59,426 nucleotides of DNA from Dactylosporangium siamense (GCF_016862795.1 NZ_BONQ01000105.1:1-59426), one strand, 5' to 3'. Shown: positions 37,849 to 46,350, counted from the stretch's first letter. Translations and numbers: made by a program. Notes: a model not told the origin generated them from the letters alone.

Positions 37849-38853
37849 TCAGGCGCCCGCCAGCTCCAGCCGCTGCTCGGCCTCGTCCGGCTCCAGCCAC
37901 CGGCCACCGTCGAGGTGGGCCTTCTTGGCGTTGAACGCATACACCCACAGTCCCGCGGCCCAACCGGCGGCGACCTCGTCGGCGGACCAGACGCGACCGG
38001 CGGCGCGCTGGTAGGCGTCCAGGAACGCGGCCGACTCGGCGACGGTCGCCGCCCTGGGCACCATCCCGCACGGCCACACCGCGGCGGCCAGCCCGACCAG
38101 CACGGCCTCCGGTGCCGCGATGACGCTGTCCCAGTCGTGGACCACGAGCGGCCGGTCCCCGTCCCAGCGCAGATTCTGCGCCTCCCAGTCACCATGGCCG
38201 ATGAGGTTGCGGCGTCCGGCGGGGGTACCCACGAACCGCCGCAACCGGCGCCGCACCCGCATCCCGGCCTCGTCGAGCCAGGGCGTGGCGTGCTCGGGCG
38301 CGTTGAGGTCGTCGTCCCGGTCGTCGGCGACCGGCCAGATGCCGGGCAGCGGGTGGTCCCACGCCGTCCAGGGCGGTGCCGGCGCGAGGGTGCCGATCGT
38401 TTCCGGCCGTGGAGCGAGGGCGATCAGGCGGGCCAGCAGCCCGGCGAACCGGCCGGCCGGGTCGGAGCCGGGAGCGCTCGACCCTCCCGGCACGTACACC
38501 TCGGCGCTCACCGCGAGGCCGTTCCCGCTCGTCGGGCCGTTTTCGGTCGTCGGGCTGCTCTCGGTCGTTCGGCCGTTCTCGGTCGTTCGGCCGTTCTCGG
38601 TCGTCGGGCCGGTGAGTGGCTCGGGTGCGGGGAAGCCGGCACTCCACAGCGCGCGCTGCACGGCGGTGCAGGCGGCCAGTCGGGGCAGGTCGGGCCGGAC
38701 CTTGACGACCACCGAACGGCCGCCTGCCAGCCGCACGCCGTACACCCGGGACAGGTGCCCGGACGTGAACAGCTCGGCGTCGACCGGAGAACCGAGGTGG
38801 CGCTCACACCAGCGCCCGACGTCGAAGCTCACACCCGGTCCCGTAGCGGCCAT
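37849..38853 (-). CDS. aminoglycoside-phosphotransferase-like kinase with repeat insert
   Basis: 334 aa from ATG 38853; a TTG two codons upstream is an alternative. The APH/ChoK fold is shown by RSVVVKVRP (ATP-binding Lys), the catalytic loop IGHGDWEAQNLRWDG and VVHDWDSVIAAPEA. Between N-lobe strands, about residues 82-110, there is a Thr/Glu/Asn/Gly insert made of TTENGR-type hexapeptides, encoded by an 18-bp tandem repeat. It phosphorylates an unknown hydroxylated small molecule. A resistance role cannot be claimed. Confidence 0.85.
   Translation of the reverse strand: MAATGPGVSFDVGRWCERHLGSPVDAELFTSGHLSRVYGVRLAGGRSVVVKVRPDLPRLAACTAVQRALWSAGFPAPEPLTGPTTENGRTTENGRTTESSPTTENGPTSGNGLAVSAEVYVPGGSSAPGSDPAGRFAGLLARLIALAPRPETIGTLAPAPPWTAWDHPLPGIWPVADDRDDDLNAPEHATPWLDEAGMRVRRRLRRFVGTPAGRRNLIGHGDWEAQNLRWDGDRPLVVHDWDSVIAAPEAVLVGLAAAVWPCGMVPRAATVAESAAFLDAYQRAAGRVWSADEVAAGWAAGLWVYAFNAKKAHLDGGRWLEPDEAEQRLELAGA
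38529..38612. repeat. 18-bp tandem repeat within the APH-like gene
   Basis: Four full units and one partial unit at 38529, 38547, 38565, 38583 and 38601; units three and four are identical (TCGTTCGGCCGTTCTCGG). They encode TTENGR-type hexapeptides on the minus strand. Confidence 0.88.
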
Positions 38854-38874
38854 CGTCAATCAATATCGGAACCG

Positions 38875-38904
38875 TTGACCGCGCACCAGGATCGGCGGTA
38901 AGAA
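38875..38904 (+). promoter_or_regulatory. candidate promoter of the ECF sigma gene
   Basis: TTGACC (38875-38880) and TAAGAA (38899-38904) with 18 bp between, 62 bases before the GTG. The elements look housekeeping rather than ECF-type. Confidence 0.45.
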
Positions 38905-38965
38905 TCCGGCCCCGGCTCGCACTACTCGTGACGGCGTACCTTCCCTTTCCGAGGAGCTGAAGCCC

Positions 38966-39496
38966 GTGACAGACGCCGAACGGTTCACCTCGATCTACGA
39001 CGCGCATCATCGGCAGGTGTACGGGTACGCGGTGACCCGGGCCGGCCGCGAGCACGCCGACGACGTGGTGGCCGACACCTTCCTCGTCGCCTGGCGCCGG
39101 GTGCGCGAGATACCGGCGACCCCGCTGCCGTGGCTGCTGGGCGTCGCCCGGAACGTGGCCCGTGAACGATTTCGCGACGAGGTCCGGCAGGGCGCCATCG
39201 CCGCCGAGCTGCGGACGTGGATCCGCGAGGCGGAGGACGACGTGGCCGAGCACGTGACCGACCGGGCCGCCGTCCTGCACGCGCTGAGCGGTCTCAGCGA
39301 GGACGACCGGGAGCTGCTGACCCTCACCGCCTGGCACGGGCTGTCCGCCCGGGACGCCGCGCGGGTCGTCGGCTGCTCGACGGCCACGTTCTTCGTCCGC
39401 CTGCACCGGGCCAGGAAACGGCTGCAGGAGGCCATGACCGCGACACCCCGCACCGACCGCCGGGCCAGGACCGCCCTCACCGAGGAGTACAGCTGA
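38966..39496 (+). CDS. ECF-type RNA polymerase sigma factor
   Basis: 176 aa from GTG 38966 with GAGGAG upstream. Region 2: FTSIYDAHHRQVYGYAVTRA and ADDVVADTFLVAWRR. Region 4: LSEDDRELLTLTAWHGLSAR, then DAARVVGCSTATFFVRLHRA (HTH). It directs transcription of a small regulon. Its stop overlaps the start of a membrane-anchored partner (TGATG), the usual place for an anti-sigma gene. Confidence 0.92.
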   Translation: MTDAERFTSIYDAHHRQVYGYAVTRAGREHADDVVADTFLVAWRRVREIPATPLPWLLGVARNVARERFRDEVRQGAIAAELRTWIREAEDDVAEHVTDRAAVLHALSGLSEDDRELLTLTAWHGLSARDAARVVGCSTATFFVRLHRARKRLQEAMTATPRTDRRARTALTEEYS

Positions 39497-40584
39497 TGCC
39501 GACCCGACCCGAAGACGTGATGCGGCTGCTGACCGACGCCCGGCCAGGGCGCCTCGACCCGGACGGCCGCCCGGATGCGGCGAACTACACCACGCAATCG
39601 ATTCCGCGCCGGCGCTCGGTGCCACGGCGCCTGATCCTGGCCGCGGCGCTGCCGGCGGTGGCCGCGGCGACCGCCGCCGCAGTGGTGCTGACCGCGGGCG
39701 GCACCGACCCCGCGCCCGCCCCGTCCGGCCTGGGCGGCGCGCCCGGCGGGTCCGGTGCCGCCGCGGCGCCCGGCTCGGCCCGCGAGCTGCTGCTGGTCGC
39801 CGCCGCGCAGACCGACGCGAGCGCCACGGCGACCAGCGGCCGGTACTGGGTGCGGGTCCAGGAGCACGGAGAGCGCAAGGAGGTCGGCCGCTACGGGATC
39901 GCGTCGCGCCTGCTCATCGAACGGTGGCTGGCGACCGCGGCCGGCGACCCGAACGTCGAGGTGTATCAGGACCTGGGCGCCGCCCCGGTCACCGCGGCCG
40001 ACGAGGCGGCCTGGAAGGCCGACGGCTCGCCGCAGCAGTGGACCGAGACCGGGCCGAAGGGCACGACGCCGATCGTCCGGACCACCGCGGCCGGGCCGCG
40101 GCAGGTGCGTGCCGTTCGCGGGTCGCTGCCGATGATGATCGCCGGCCTGCAGGTGACCGCCGCCGACCTCGCCGGCCTGCCGTCCGAGCCGGGTGCGCTG
40201 AAGTCGTGGTTGACCGCGCGGCTGCCGCAGCACGCCGACGGCGACCTGTTCTACGCCGGCCGCGACCTGGTCGCGGAGCTGCCGGTGAGCGCGGCGGTGC
40301 GGGCGGCCGCGTACCGGATGCTCGCCGACCTCTCCGGCGTCGACTTCCTCGGCGTGGTCCAGGACCGGCAGGGCCGGTCGGGCCTGGCGGTCGCGTTCAC
40401 CCGCCGCGGCGACGGCGGCTGGGGCCAGCAGCGGCTGATCGTCGACCCCGGGACCGGACGGGCGCTCGCGCAGGAGTCGTGGTTCCTCGGCTCCGCCGCG
40501 ACACCCACCGCGCTCGGCACGCTCATGAGCTGGACCGTGCACGTCCGCGCCGGCTTCACCGACGACGCGGCGCCCACCGCCTAG
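39496..40584 (+). CDS. CU044_5270-family protein, likely membrane partner of the ECF sigma factor
   Basis: 362 aa, translationally coupled to the sigma gene. Residues 1-40 are cytoplasmic and polar (PEDVMRLLTDARPGRLDPDG). One membrane helix follows at about 47-68 (ILAAALPAVAAATAAAVVLT). The remainder is extracytoplasmic, with RYWVRVQEHGERKEVG, a segment around residues 210-270, and GRALAQESWFLG. The CU044_5270 family regularly follows ECF sigma factors in actinomycetes; an anti-sigma or sensing role is inferred from that linkage and topology. Confidence 0.85.
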   Translation: MPTRPEDVMRLLTDARPGRLDPDGRPDAANYTTQSIPRRRSVPRRLILAAALPAVAAATAAAVVLTAGGTDPAPAPSGLGGAPGGSGAAAAPGSARELLLVAAAQTDASATATSGRYWVRVQEHGERKEVGRYGIASRLLIERWLATAAGDPNVEVYQDLGAAPVTAADEAAWKADGSPQQWTETGPKGTTPIVRTTAAGPRQVRAVRGSLPMMIAGLQVTAADLAGLPSEPGALKSWLTARLPQHADGDLFYAGRDLVAELPVSAAVRAAAYRMLADLSGVDFLGVVQDRQGRSGLAVAFTRRGDGGWGQQRLIVDPGTGRALAQESWFLGSAATPTALGTLMSWTVHVRAGFTDDAAPTA

Positions 40585-40633
40585 CCCGGTCCGGGTGGCA
40601 CCGCGCGACCGTCCACGTTGTACGGTGCCACCC

Positions 40634-40845
40634 GTGACGTCGTGCCACCGGCGGTTCCTGGCCGGCGAACACAGTGCTGTCTGGGCCGGGCTCGGCGGTC
40701 TCGATGCGGTCCCGGCGGGCCTCGCCGACGACGTGACGGCGATCCCGGGCCGTTCCGCTTCACGTTCTCGCCCGACGACCTCACCAAGGCGAAGGACGAC
40801 GTCCCCGCGGAGCTCGGGCGGCTCCGGGTCACGCCTGACTTCTGA
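40634..40845 (+). pseudogene. gene remnant with internal deletion/frameshift
   Basis: From GTG 40634 one frame gives TSCHRRFLAGEHSAVWAGL, the usual start of a common actinomycete hypothetical protein. After about 35 codons the similarity jumps to another frame, giving FRFTFSPDDLTKAKDD, which belongs much further into such proteins. The stop at 40843-40845 lies inside the convergent DHFR-like gene. A fused start and interior with the centre missing indicates a deleted gene. Family identification is from memory and not checked. Confidence 0.5.
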
Positions 40846-41398
40846 CCTCGTAGTGGGTCACGGCGACCTGGCCGTCCAGCAGCTGTGAACCGACGGTCCG
40901 CAGGTTCAGGCGCCGGTCGGGCGCGGCGAACAGGCGCCGGCCGCCGCCGAGGACGACGGGGTGCACCGCCACGTGGTACTCGTCGATGAGGCCCAGCTCG
41001 GTCAGCGCGGCCGCAACGGTGGCGCCGCCGGTCAGCAGCAGGTCCGCGCCCGCCTCGGCCTTCAGCGCGGTCACCTCGTCGCGGAGGTTGTCGCTGATGA
41101 CGCGGCTGGTCCAGGCGTCGCCCTGGAACGTCCGGGAGAACACGATCTTCGGCGTGGCCCGCCAGAACGGCGCGAAGGCGGTCACGTGCGGATCGTCGGT
41201 GAGCTGCTCGGCGGTCGGCCAGAACCCGACCATCATCTGCCACACGGGCCGCCCGAACAGCAACGTGTCGACCCGCTTGTCGAGCCCTTCGGAGTACGCC
41301 GACAGCTCCGGGCCCATCGTGGGCCAGTCGAACTCACCGTTCGGCCCGTCGATGAACCCGTCGACGGAGGTGTGCACCCAGTAGATGATCTTGCGCAT
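40829..41398 (-). CDS. dihydrofolate-reductase-like (RibD C-terminal) protein, second
   Basis: 189 aa from ATG 41398, preceded by GAGGAG. Begins IIYWVHTSVDGFIDGPNGEF, with TLLFGRPVWQMMVGFWP in the middle and DLLLTGGATVAAALTELGLI / HPVVLGGGRRLF toward the end: the DHFR-like fold also seen at 36361, but a different subfamily. Substrate unknown. It stands alone; its 3' end overlaps the remnant gene by 17 bp. Confidence 0.88.
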   Translation of the reverse strand: MRKIIYWVHTSVDGFIDGPNGEFDWPTMGPELSAYSEGLDKRVDTLLFGRPVWQMMVGFWPTAEQLTDDPHVTAFAPFWRATPKIVFSRTFQGDAWTSRVISDNLRDEVTALKAEAGADLLLTGGATVAAALTELGLIDEYHVAVHPVVLGGGRRLFAAPDRRLNLRTVGSQLLDGQVAVTHYEVRSQA

Positions 41399-41531
41399 GG
41401 CCGGCTCCTCTGTGGCTTCGTGGTGTGGCTTCATCGTGTCGCCGATTGGTCGGCGCGGCCCGGGACCTCTCGACATGGGCGGGATGTGACGTGGGCCACT
41501 CGGGGGTTTTGTCGTACCCCTGTGCGAAGGT

Positions 41532-41840
41532 GTGCGGGTGGTCGTCGTGTTTGAGGGGCAGCTGTGGTCGTGGGACGCCAGGCGGGCCGACAGCTGGGTG
41601 TTCGTGACGCTGCCGGAGGACGAGTCGGAGGAGATCCGGGACGTGGCCGGGGGAGTGCGCCGCGGGTTCGGGTCGCTGCGGGTGCGGGTGACGGTCGGCG
41701 GCACCAGCTGGAAGACGTCGATCTTCCCGGGCAGCGGAGGCGGCGCTTACGTGCTGCCGCTCAAGCGACCGGTGCGCAAGGCCGAGTCGCTTGAGCTCGG
41801 CGACGTCGCGTCGGTGACGGTCGAGCTGCTCGACGTGTGA
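41532..41840 (+). CDS. DUF1905 domain protein
   Basis: 102 aa from GTG 41532 (a second GTG two codons later is possible). The whole protein is one DUF1905 beta-barrel: FEGQLWSWDARRADSWVFV, TLPEDESEEIRD, GFGSLRVRVTVGGTSWKTS and YVLPLKRPVRKAESLELGD. DUF1905 is small, often fused to YdeI-like domains; its function is unknown. Only this domain is present. Confidence 0.85.
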   Translation: MRVVVVFEGQLWSWDARRADSWVFVTLPEDESEEIRDVAGGVRRGFGSLRVRVTVGGTSWKTSIFPGSGGGAYVLPLKRPVRKAESLELGDVASVTVELLDV

Positions 41841-41880
41841 CCGGGGCGGACCGCGTCGCCGTCGTAGACCCGGAACGTGT

Positions 41881-41932
41881 GGTCGACGCGTGAACTCCCT
41901 GAGATAGGTCGACGCGTGAACTCCCTGAGATA
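41881..41932. repeat. perfect tandem duplication, 2 x 26 bp
   Basis: The 26-base unit at 41881-41906 (starting GGTCGACGCGTGAACTCCCT) is repeated exactly at 41907-41932. It lies between convergent genes, 41 bp after the DUF1905 stop and 19 bp before the next minus-strand stop. Perfect identity suggests a recent event or a conserved site. Confidence 0.92.
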
Positions 41933-41950
41933 GACGGCGTGGCTTTGCCG

Positions 41951-42220
41951 CTACCTCGGGGTCGAGCCGTCCACGGTGCGCACCTGCAGCCACATGCCCG
42001 AGGACCGTAGCCGTTGCACGAGGTCCAGGCCGGGGCGTTGGTTCGTGCCGGGCAGCACGAAGACGAACTCGGCGCCCTCGCCGCGGCCGCCGGGCCAGAC
42101 GACCGTCACGGCGGTGCGGGTGAACGTCAGCGCGGCGGCCAGCAGTGCGTGCTCGACCGCGTCCACGCCCTCCGCGACCGTGGTGAGGTGATAGGCGACC
42201 ACTCCCCGGTATACCTGCAC
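41951..42220 (-). CDS. hypothetical protein
   Basis: About 89 aa from GTG 42220; starts up to 42262 are possible. It begins VQVYRGVVAYHLTTVAEGVD and has AVTVVWPGGRGEGAEFVFVL. A single small alpha/beta protein with no known match. It lies about 50 bp behind the AraC gene on the same strand and could be co-transcribed. Coding bias is good but the start is uncertain. Confidence 0.5.
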   Translation of the reverse strand: MQVYRGVVAYHLTTVAEGVDAVEHALLAAALTFTRTAVTVVWPGGRGEGAEFVFVLPGTNQRPGLDLVQRLRSSGMWLQVRTVDGSTPR

Positions 42221-42271
42221 CGGCTCATTGTCGCCGCGCGGCACCCCGTTGCCCAGGGGCAAGCCCGCGCC

Positions 42272-43189
42272 CTACGGCACGAGTTGCGCGGCGGGCGGGG
42301 CGGTGTCGCGGAGGCGGGCGGCGTCCTGGCTCGGCGGCGCGCCGAACTGGCGGCGGTACTCGCGGCTGAACTGCGACGGGCTGTCGTATCCCACCCGATG
42401 GCCGACCGTGGTGACGTCGTTGGGGTGGGTGGACAGCAACAGCCGGGCCTGCTGCAGCCGGATCTGTTTCTGGAACTGGATCGGGCTCATCGCGGTGACC
42501 GCCTGGAAGTTGCGGTAGAACGCCGACACGCTCATCCCGGCCAGCTTCGCCACGTCCTCGACCCGGAACGCGGAGCGGTAGTTGTCGCGGATCCAGCGGA
42601 CCGCGTGGGCGACGTGGGAGAGGCTGCTGTCGGCGAGGCCGAGCTGGCGCACCACGGCACCCTGCTCGCCGGTGATGAGCCGCCACAGGATCTCCCGTTT
42701 GATCAGCGGGGCGAGCACCGGGATGTCGCGGGGCCGGTCGAGCAGGCGCAGCATCCGCACGGCGGCATCGACGAGCTCGGCCGGAGCGTCGCTGACGGCG
42801 AGAGCGGACGGGGCGCCGCCGGCGGACGGGCTGCCGCCGTCGGTGCGGGCGAGGTCGCCGGGTGCCGCCTGCAGGAGCAGTTCGGCGATCGCGGACGGGT
42901 CCAGGCGCAGGCCGAACCCGAGGGCCGGGCGGGCCCGGCTGGCCTCCGTGTAGTGGCCGGTCACCGGAAGGTCGACGGACGCGACGAGGTACTGGCCGGC
43001 GCGGTACTCGTACACCCGATCGCCCAGCGCGAGGGTCTTCGCGCCCTGGGCGATGAGGGCGAGGACGACGCCCGACATCGACGCCGACGGTTCGTTGGCC
43101 CGTTCGGACCGGCCGATGAGGACGCCGTCGACGGCGGTGGTCCAGTCGGGCCGGGCGTGGCGCTCCAGCAGCGTGCGCAGTTCCTCCAC
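42272..43189 (-). CDS. AraC-family transcriptional regulator
   Basis: 305 aa from GTG 43189 (VEELRTLLERHARPD); in-frame ATGs at 43246 and 43255 would extend it. The N-terminal ~190 residues are an AraC_N cupin-like domain (GVVLALIAQGAKTLALGDRV, SVDLPVTGHYTEASRARP). The C-terminal ~100 carry two HTHs: SAFRVEDVAKLAGMSVSAFY and TVGHRVGYDSPSQFSREYRR. A Gly/Ser/Ala-rich stretch (about 165-180) is inserted before the DNA-binding domain. It probably controls the divergent SDR gene 148 bp away. Confidence 0.88.
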   Translation of the reverse strand: MEELRTLLERHARPDWTTAVDGVLIGRSERANEPSASMSGVVLALIAQGAKTLALGDRVYEYRAGQYLVASVDLPVTGHYTEASRARPALGFGLRLDPSAIAELLLQAAPGDLARTDGGSPSAGGAPSALAVSDAPAELVDAAVRMLRLLDRPRDIPVLAPLIKREILWRLITGEQGAVVRQLGLADSSLSHVAHAVRWIRDNYRSAFRVEDVAKLAGMSVSAFYRNFQAVTAMSPIQFQKQIRLQQARLLLSTHPNDVTTVGHRVGYDSPSQFSREYRRQFGAPPSQDAARLRDTAPPAAQLVP

Positions 43190-43337
43190 ATGACGATGAC
43201 AGCACACGGACAGAGCTCCCGGCAAGGAGAGGATCAGGCAAGTCATCGCGAGCATCGTTCTACCGTTTCGGCTGCTCAGACCGCTTTCGTGAAGGGGACG
43301 GAAATACGGGTCAAGCAACGAACAGGCAGGTGCAGCG

Positions 43338-44111
43338 ATGAGCGTGGCAGTCGTCATCGGAGCGAGCTCCGGCATCGGGCAGAGCACGGCGGTCCAGCTG
43401 GCCAAGCGCGGGACGGACGTGATCCTGACCTACAGCGGCAATGCGGCGGGCGCAGGCGAGACCGTCGCCGCCGTCGAGAAGGAGGGCCGCGTCGCCGTCG
43501 CGCTGCGGCTGGACGTCGGTCGCACGGAGACGTTTCCGGCGTTCCGCGAGCAGGTGGTCGCCGCGCTGCGCGACACCTGGCAGCGGGACACGTTCGACCA
43601 CCTCGTGAACAACGCCGGGTTCGGCGGGATGGCCAGGTTCGAGGACACCACCGAGGAGCTGTTCGACAAGTTCCTGCGGGTGCTGCTGCGGGGTCCCTAC
43701 TTCCTGACCCAGCAGCTGTTGCCGCTGCTGGCCGACGGTGGTGCCATCGTCAACGTCAGCAGCAACTCGGCGCTGCCCAGTGGGCTGGTCGAGGCCGGGT
43801 ACTCGGCGTACGCCACGATGAAGGGCGGCCTGAACGTGCTGACCCGCGTCCTGGCCAAGGAACTGGCCCCGCGGGGCATCAGGGTCAACGCGGTCTCGCC
43901 GGGCCCGACGCGCACCAGGATCTCCGACGCCTCAGGGGTGGTGGCGTTCGAGGCGTTTCCGGAGGCCATCCCCATGCTCGCGGCAAAGACCGCGCTGGGG
44001 CGGATCGGGGAGCCCGACGACATCGGCATGGTGATCGCCACGCTGCTCGGGGAGGAGGGGCGCTGGATCACCGCGCAGAACATCGAGGTGTCCGGCGGAT
44101 ACGACCTCTGA
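43338..44111 (+). CDS. SDR-family oxidoreductase (FabG-like)
   Basis: 257 aa from ATG 43338. Classical SDR: VVIGASSGIGQSTAVQLAKR (TGxxxGxG variant GASSGIG), NNAGF, catalytic Ser in VNVSSNS, YSAYATMKGG with YxxxK as Tyr-Ala-Thr-Met-Lys, and NAVSPGPTRT. NAD(P)-dependent reduction or oxidation of a carbonyl/alcohol; substrate unknown. Divergent AraC regulator suggests substrate-induced expression. Convergent with the deacetylase gene, 4 bp between stops. Confidence 0.9.
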   Translation: MSVAVVIGASSGIGQSTAVQLAKRGTDVILTYSGNAAGAGETVAAVEKEGRVAVALRLDVGRTETFPAFREQVVAALRDTWQRDTFDHLVNNAGFGGMARFEDTTEELFDKFLRVLLRGPYFLTQQLLPLLADGGAIVNVSSNSALPSGLVEAGYSAYATMKGGLNVLTRVLAKELAPRGIRVNAVSPGPTRTRISDASGVVAFEAFPEAIPMLAAKTALGRIGEPDDIGMVIATLLGEEGRWITAQNIEVSGGYDL

Positions 44112-44115
44112 GGCC

Positions 44116-44964
44116 TTACAGCGCGACGAACTGGTAGCCGCGCGCCTGCAGTGCCGGGATGACGGTCGCCAGGGCGGCGCAGGTCTGCGCGCGGTCGCCG
44201 CCGCCGTCGTGGCAGAGCAGGATCTGGCCGGGGTTGGCGGCGAGCATCCGGTCGGTGATCGAGCGGGTGCCGGGGCGGGTCCAGTCGCGGGGGTCGTTCG
44301 TCCAGTTGATCGGCACCATCCGGGACTTCGCGGCGGCGGCGAACACAGCCGGGGAGACGGCGCCGCCGGGGGAGCGGAAGATGGTCGGCAGCTTCCCGGT
44401 GGTGTCGTAGATCTTGTCCTGGGCCCGGTCGACCTCCTGCTGGACCCGGTCCGGGACGTACCCGGCGATCTTCGCCGGGTGGCTCCACGTGTGGTTGGCG
44501 ACGTGGTGACCCGCCGCGACGATGTCCTTGGCGACCGTCTCGTGGCCGAGGACCTGGTTGCCGATGAGGCAGAACAGGGCGGGCACGTGATACCGGTCGA
44601 GCAGCCGCAACACCTTCGGCGTCCACATGGGGTGCGGGCCGTCGTCGATAGTGAGGGCCACCGCGTTGGCGGGGAACGGCGGGCCGGGGACCAGCCGGCG
44701 GTATTCCTCGAGGGTGAACACCGGCCGGTCCAGGGTCGGCAAGGCGGGCGGCGGGGAGGCGGACGGCGTCGGGCCGGCGGGAGGCCCGGCGACGGGCGTC
44801 ACCACCGTCGCCGGGAGGGTCGTCGGACGTGGGCCCGCAGAGCCGCCGGCGACGAGCGCTGTGCCCGTCGCGGCCAGGCCGGCGCCGATCAGGCGTCTGC
44901 GGGACAGTCCGGCCAACTCGGCCACCTCCGGTGCATGGTCACGTCGCGCCGACGCACTGTTCAT
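44116..44964 (-). CDS. exported polysaccharide deacetylase (NodB domain)
   Basis: 282 aa from ATG 44964. A Tat-type signal is seen at residues 19-45 (LSRRRLIGAGLAATGTALVA). A Pro/Thr/Ala linker leads to the NodB domain: ALTIDDGPHPMWTPKVLRLL (Asp-Asp of motif 1), HHVANHTWSHP (metal His pair of motif 2) and IFRSPGG (motif 3). It should remove N- or O-acetyl groups from a cell-wall or extracellular glycan with a divalent metal. Neighbouring genes do not indicate the glycan. Confidence 0.9.
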   Translation of the reverse strand: MNSASARRDHAPEVAELAGLSRRRLIGAGLAATGTALVAGGSAGPRPTTLPATVVTPVAGPPAGPTPSASPPPALPTLDRPVFTLEEYRRLVPGPPFPANAVALTIDDGPHPMWTPKVLRLLDRYHVPALFCLIGNQVLGHETVAKDIVAAGHHVANHTWSHPAKIAGYVPDRVQQEVDRAQDKIYDTTGKLPTIFRSPGGAVSPAVFAAAAKSRMVPINWTNDPRDWTRPGTRSITDRMLAANPGQILLCHDGGGDRAQTCAALATVIPALQARGYQFVAL

Positions 44965-44999
44965 GACGCGGTCGCCGCACGATCGGTTGCACACGAGCG

Positions 45000-46316
45000 T
45001 CAGGCGGAGCGGTCCAGCGTGTACCGCCGTTGCAGGATAACGGCCACCGTCATGAGCGCGGCCGGCACCAGGGCGAAACCATACCGGACCGCGGCGAGCG
45101 CGCCGGGTGACTGCGCGGTGTGCTCGCCGGCCTCGCTGGCCACGAAACCGCCGATGGCGAGGGCGGCGGCGTAGACGTACGGGCCGAGCGCGCCGCCGGT
45201 CGCCTCAGTCGCGGTCCAGACGCCGGTGTAGCTGCCCGCCCGGGTCGTGCCGCCGGGACCGGACGCCGCGATCACGTCGGGCAGCATCGAGAACGGCAGC
45301 AGCTGCATCGCGGCGAACGCGACGCCGAGCACGGCGACCGCGCCGACGATGAGCGGCAGGCCGGCCGTGCCGCCGAGGGCCAGGACGAGCGAGCCGGCCA
45401 CGAACGCGGCCTGCGCGAGGAGCAGCCCGCGCTGCTTGCCGATGCGGCGGGCCACGACGACCCACACCGGTGTCGCGAGGATCGCGGGTGCCACGAATGC
45501 TGCGACGAGGACCGTGGTGAGCTTCGGCCGGCCCAGCTCGTACTCCGCGAAATACGGAACGGCGGCCAGCACCAGGTGGGTCGTGGTCGACATGGCCAGG
45601 TAGGCCGCGACCAGGGGGCGGAACTGCCGGTCACGCAGGGAGGACAGCAGGCCGTGCGCCGCCTGGCCCGACGGTGCCGCGGCCAGCGGGGCGGCGGTGG
45701 TGAGCCGGCGGACCCCGGCGATGCCGACCAGCATCGCGGCCAGCATGGCGGCGCCGAGCAGCAGGCCCATGCGGGTGTACCCGCCGACCGTCGGGTCGTC
45801 CTGCCCGGCGATCAGTGGCGCGGCGACCCCGCTGAGCAGGATGCCGACGGTGAGCACGACCATCCGGAACCCCATCAGGCGGGTCCGCTCGTGGTAGCCG
45901 ATGCTGAGGTCGGCCGGAGTGGCAAGGTAGGGGACCTGGTAGGCGGCGAACAGGAGGTTCCCGGCGATGAACGCGACCGCGACCCACAGTCCGGCCGGGG
46001 CGCCGCGCAGGCCGGCGGGCACGGCGAACATCGCGGCGAACGCGACGGCGAGCGCGCAGCCGGCGAGCATGAGCCGCCGGCGGTGCCCGCGCCGGGCCAG
46101 GTCGGCGTCGGAGAGGCGGCCGACCCACGGGTGCAGCACCACGTCGACGACTTTCGGCGCGAGCAGCACGAACCCCGCGAGCAGCGGCGGGACGGCGAGG
46201 ACGTCGGTGAGGAAGTACAGCAGGAGCAGGCCGGGCACGGTGACCCAGACGCCCATGCCGACGGATCCGGTCGCGAACGGGACGAGACCGCGCAGCGGCA
46301 GCCGGACGTTCGTCAT
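45000..46316 (-). CDS. MFS transporter, MelB/GPH-like (MFS_2)
   Basis: 438 aa from ATG 46316; longer in-frame codons extend across the divergent region and are not used. Twelve helices. Motifs include VVDVVLHPWVGRLSDADLAR (the MFS A-type loop of GPH carriers, with DxxxHPxVGxxSD) and VPYLATPADLS in helix 4-5. It transports a sugar or other organic solute with a cation, or exports a metabolite. It diverges from a TetR gene 45 bp away; a TetR-type palindrome lies between. Confidence 0.88.
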   Translation of the reverse strand: MTNVRLPLRGLVPFATGSVGMGVWVTVPGLLLLYFLTDVLAVPPLLAGFVLLAPKVVDVVLHPWVGRLSDADLARRGHRRRLMLAGCALAVAFAAMFAVPAGLRGAPAGLWVAVAFIAGNLLFAAYQVPYLATPADLSIGYHERTRLMGFRMVVLTVGILLSGVAAPLIAGQDDPTVGGYTRMGLLLGAAMLAAMLVGIAGVRRLTTAAPLAAAPSGQAAHGLLSSLRDRQFRPLVAAYLAMSTTTHLVLAAVPYFAEYELGRPKLTTVLVAAFVAPAILATPVWVVVARRIGKQRGLLLAQAAFVAGSLVLALGGTAGLPLIVGAVAVLGVAFAAMQLLPFSMLPDVIAASGPGGTTRAGSYTGVWTATEATGGALGPYVYAAALAIGGFVASEAGEHTAQSPGALAAVRYGFALVPAALMTVAVILQRRYTLDRSA

Positions 46317-46332
46317 CAACCACGCTCCCGTA

Positions 46333-46350
46333 ATCCAACGTGCGATGGAT
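46333..46350. promoter_or_regulatory. TetR operator, site 1
   Basis: ATCCAACGTGCGATGGAT is palindromic apart from three base pairs. It fills the 45-bp gap between divergent MFS and TetR starts and overlaps GATAAT (46348-46353), a -10 candidate for a leaderless tetR message. Thirteen of 16 core bases match site 2 at 47023. Confidence 0.7.

Noticed and set aside
38966-40584. Sigma/CU044_5270 pair as a phage or mobile-element gene set
   Set aside because: No integrase, att-like repeats or composition shift; this pair is common in actinomycete chromosomes.
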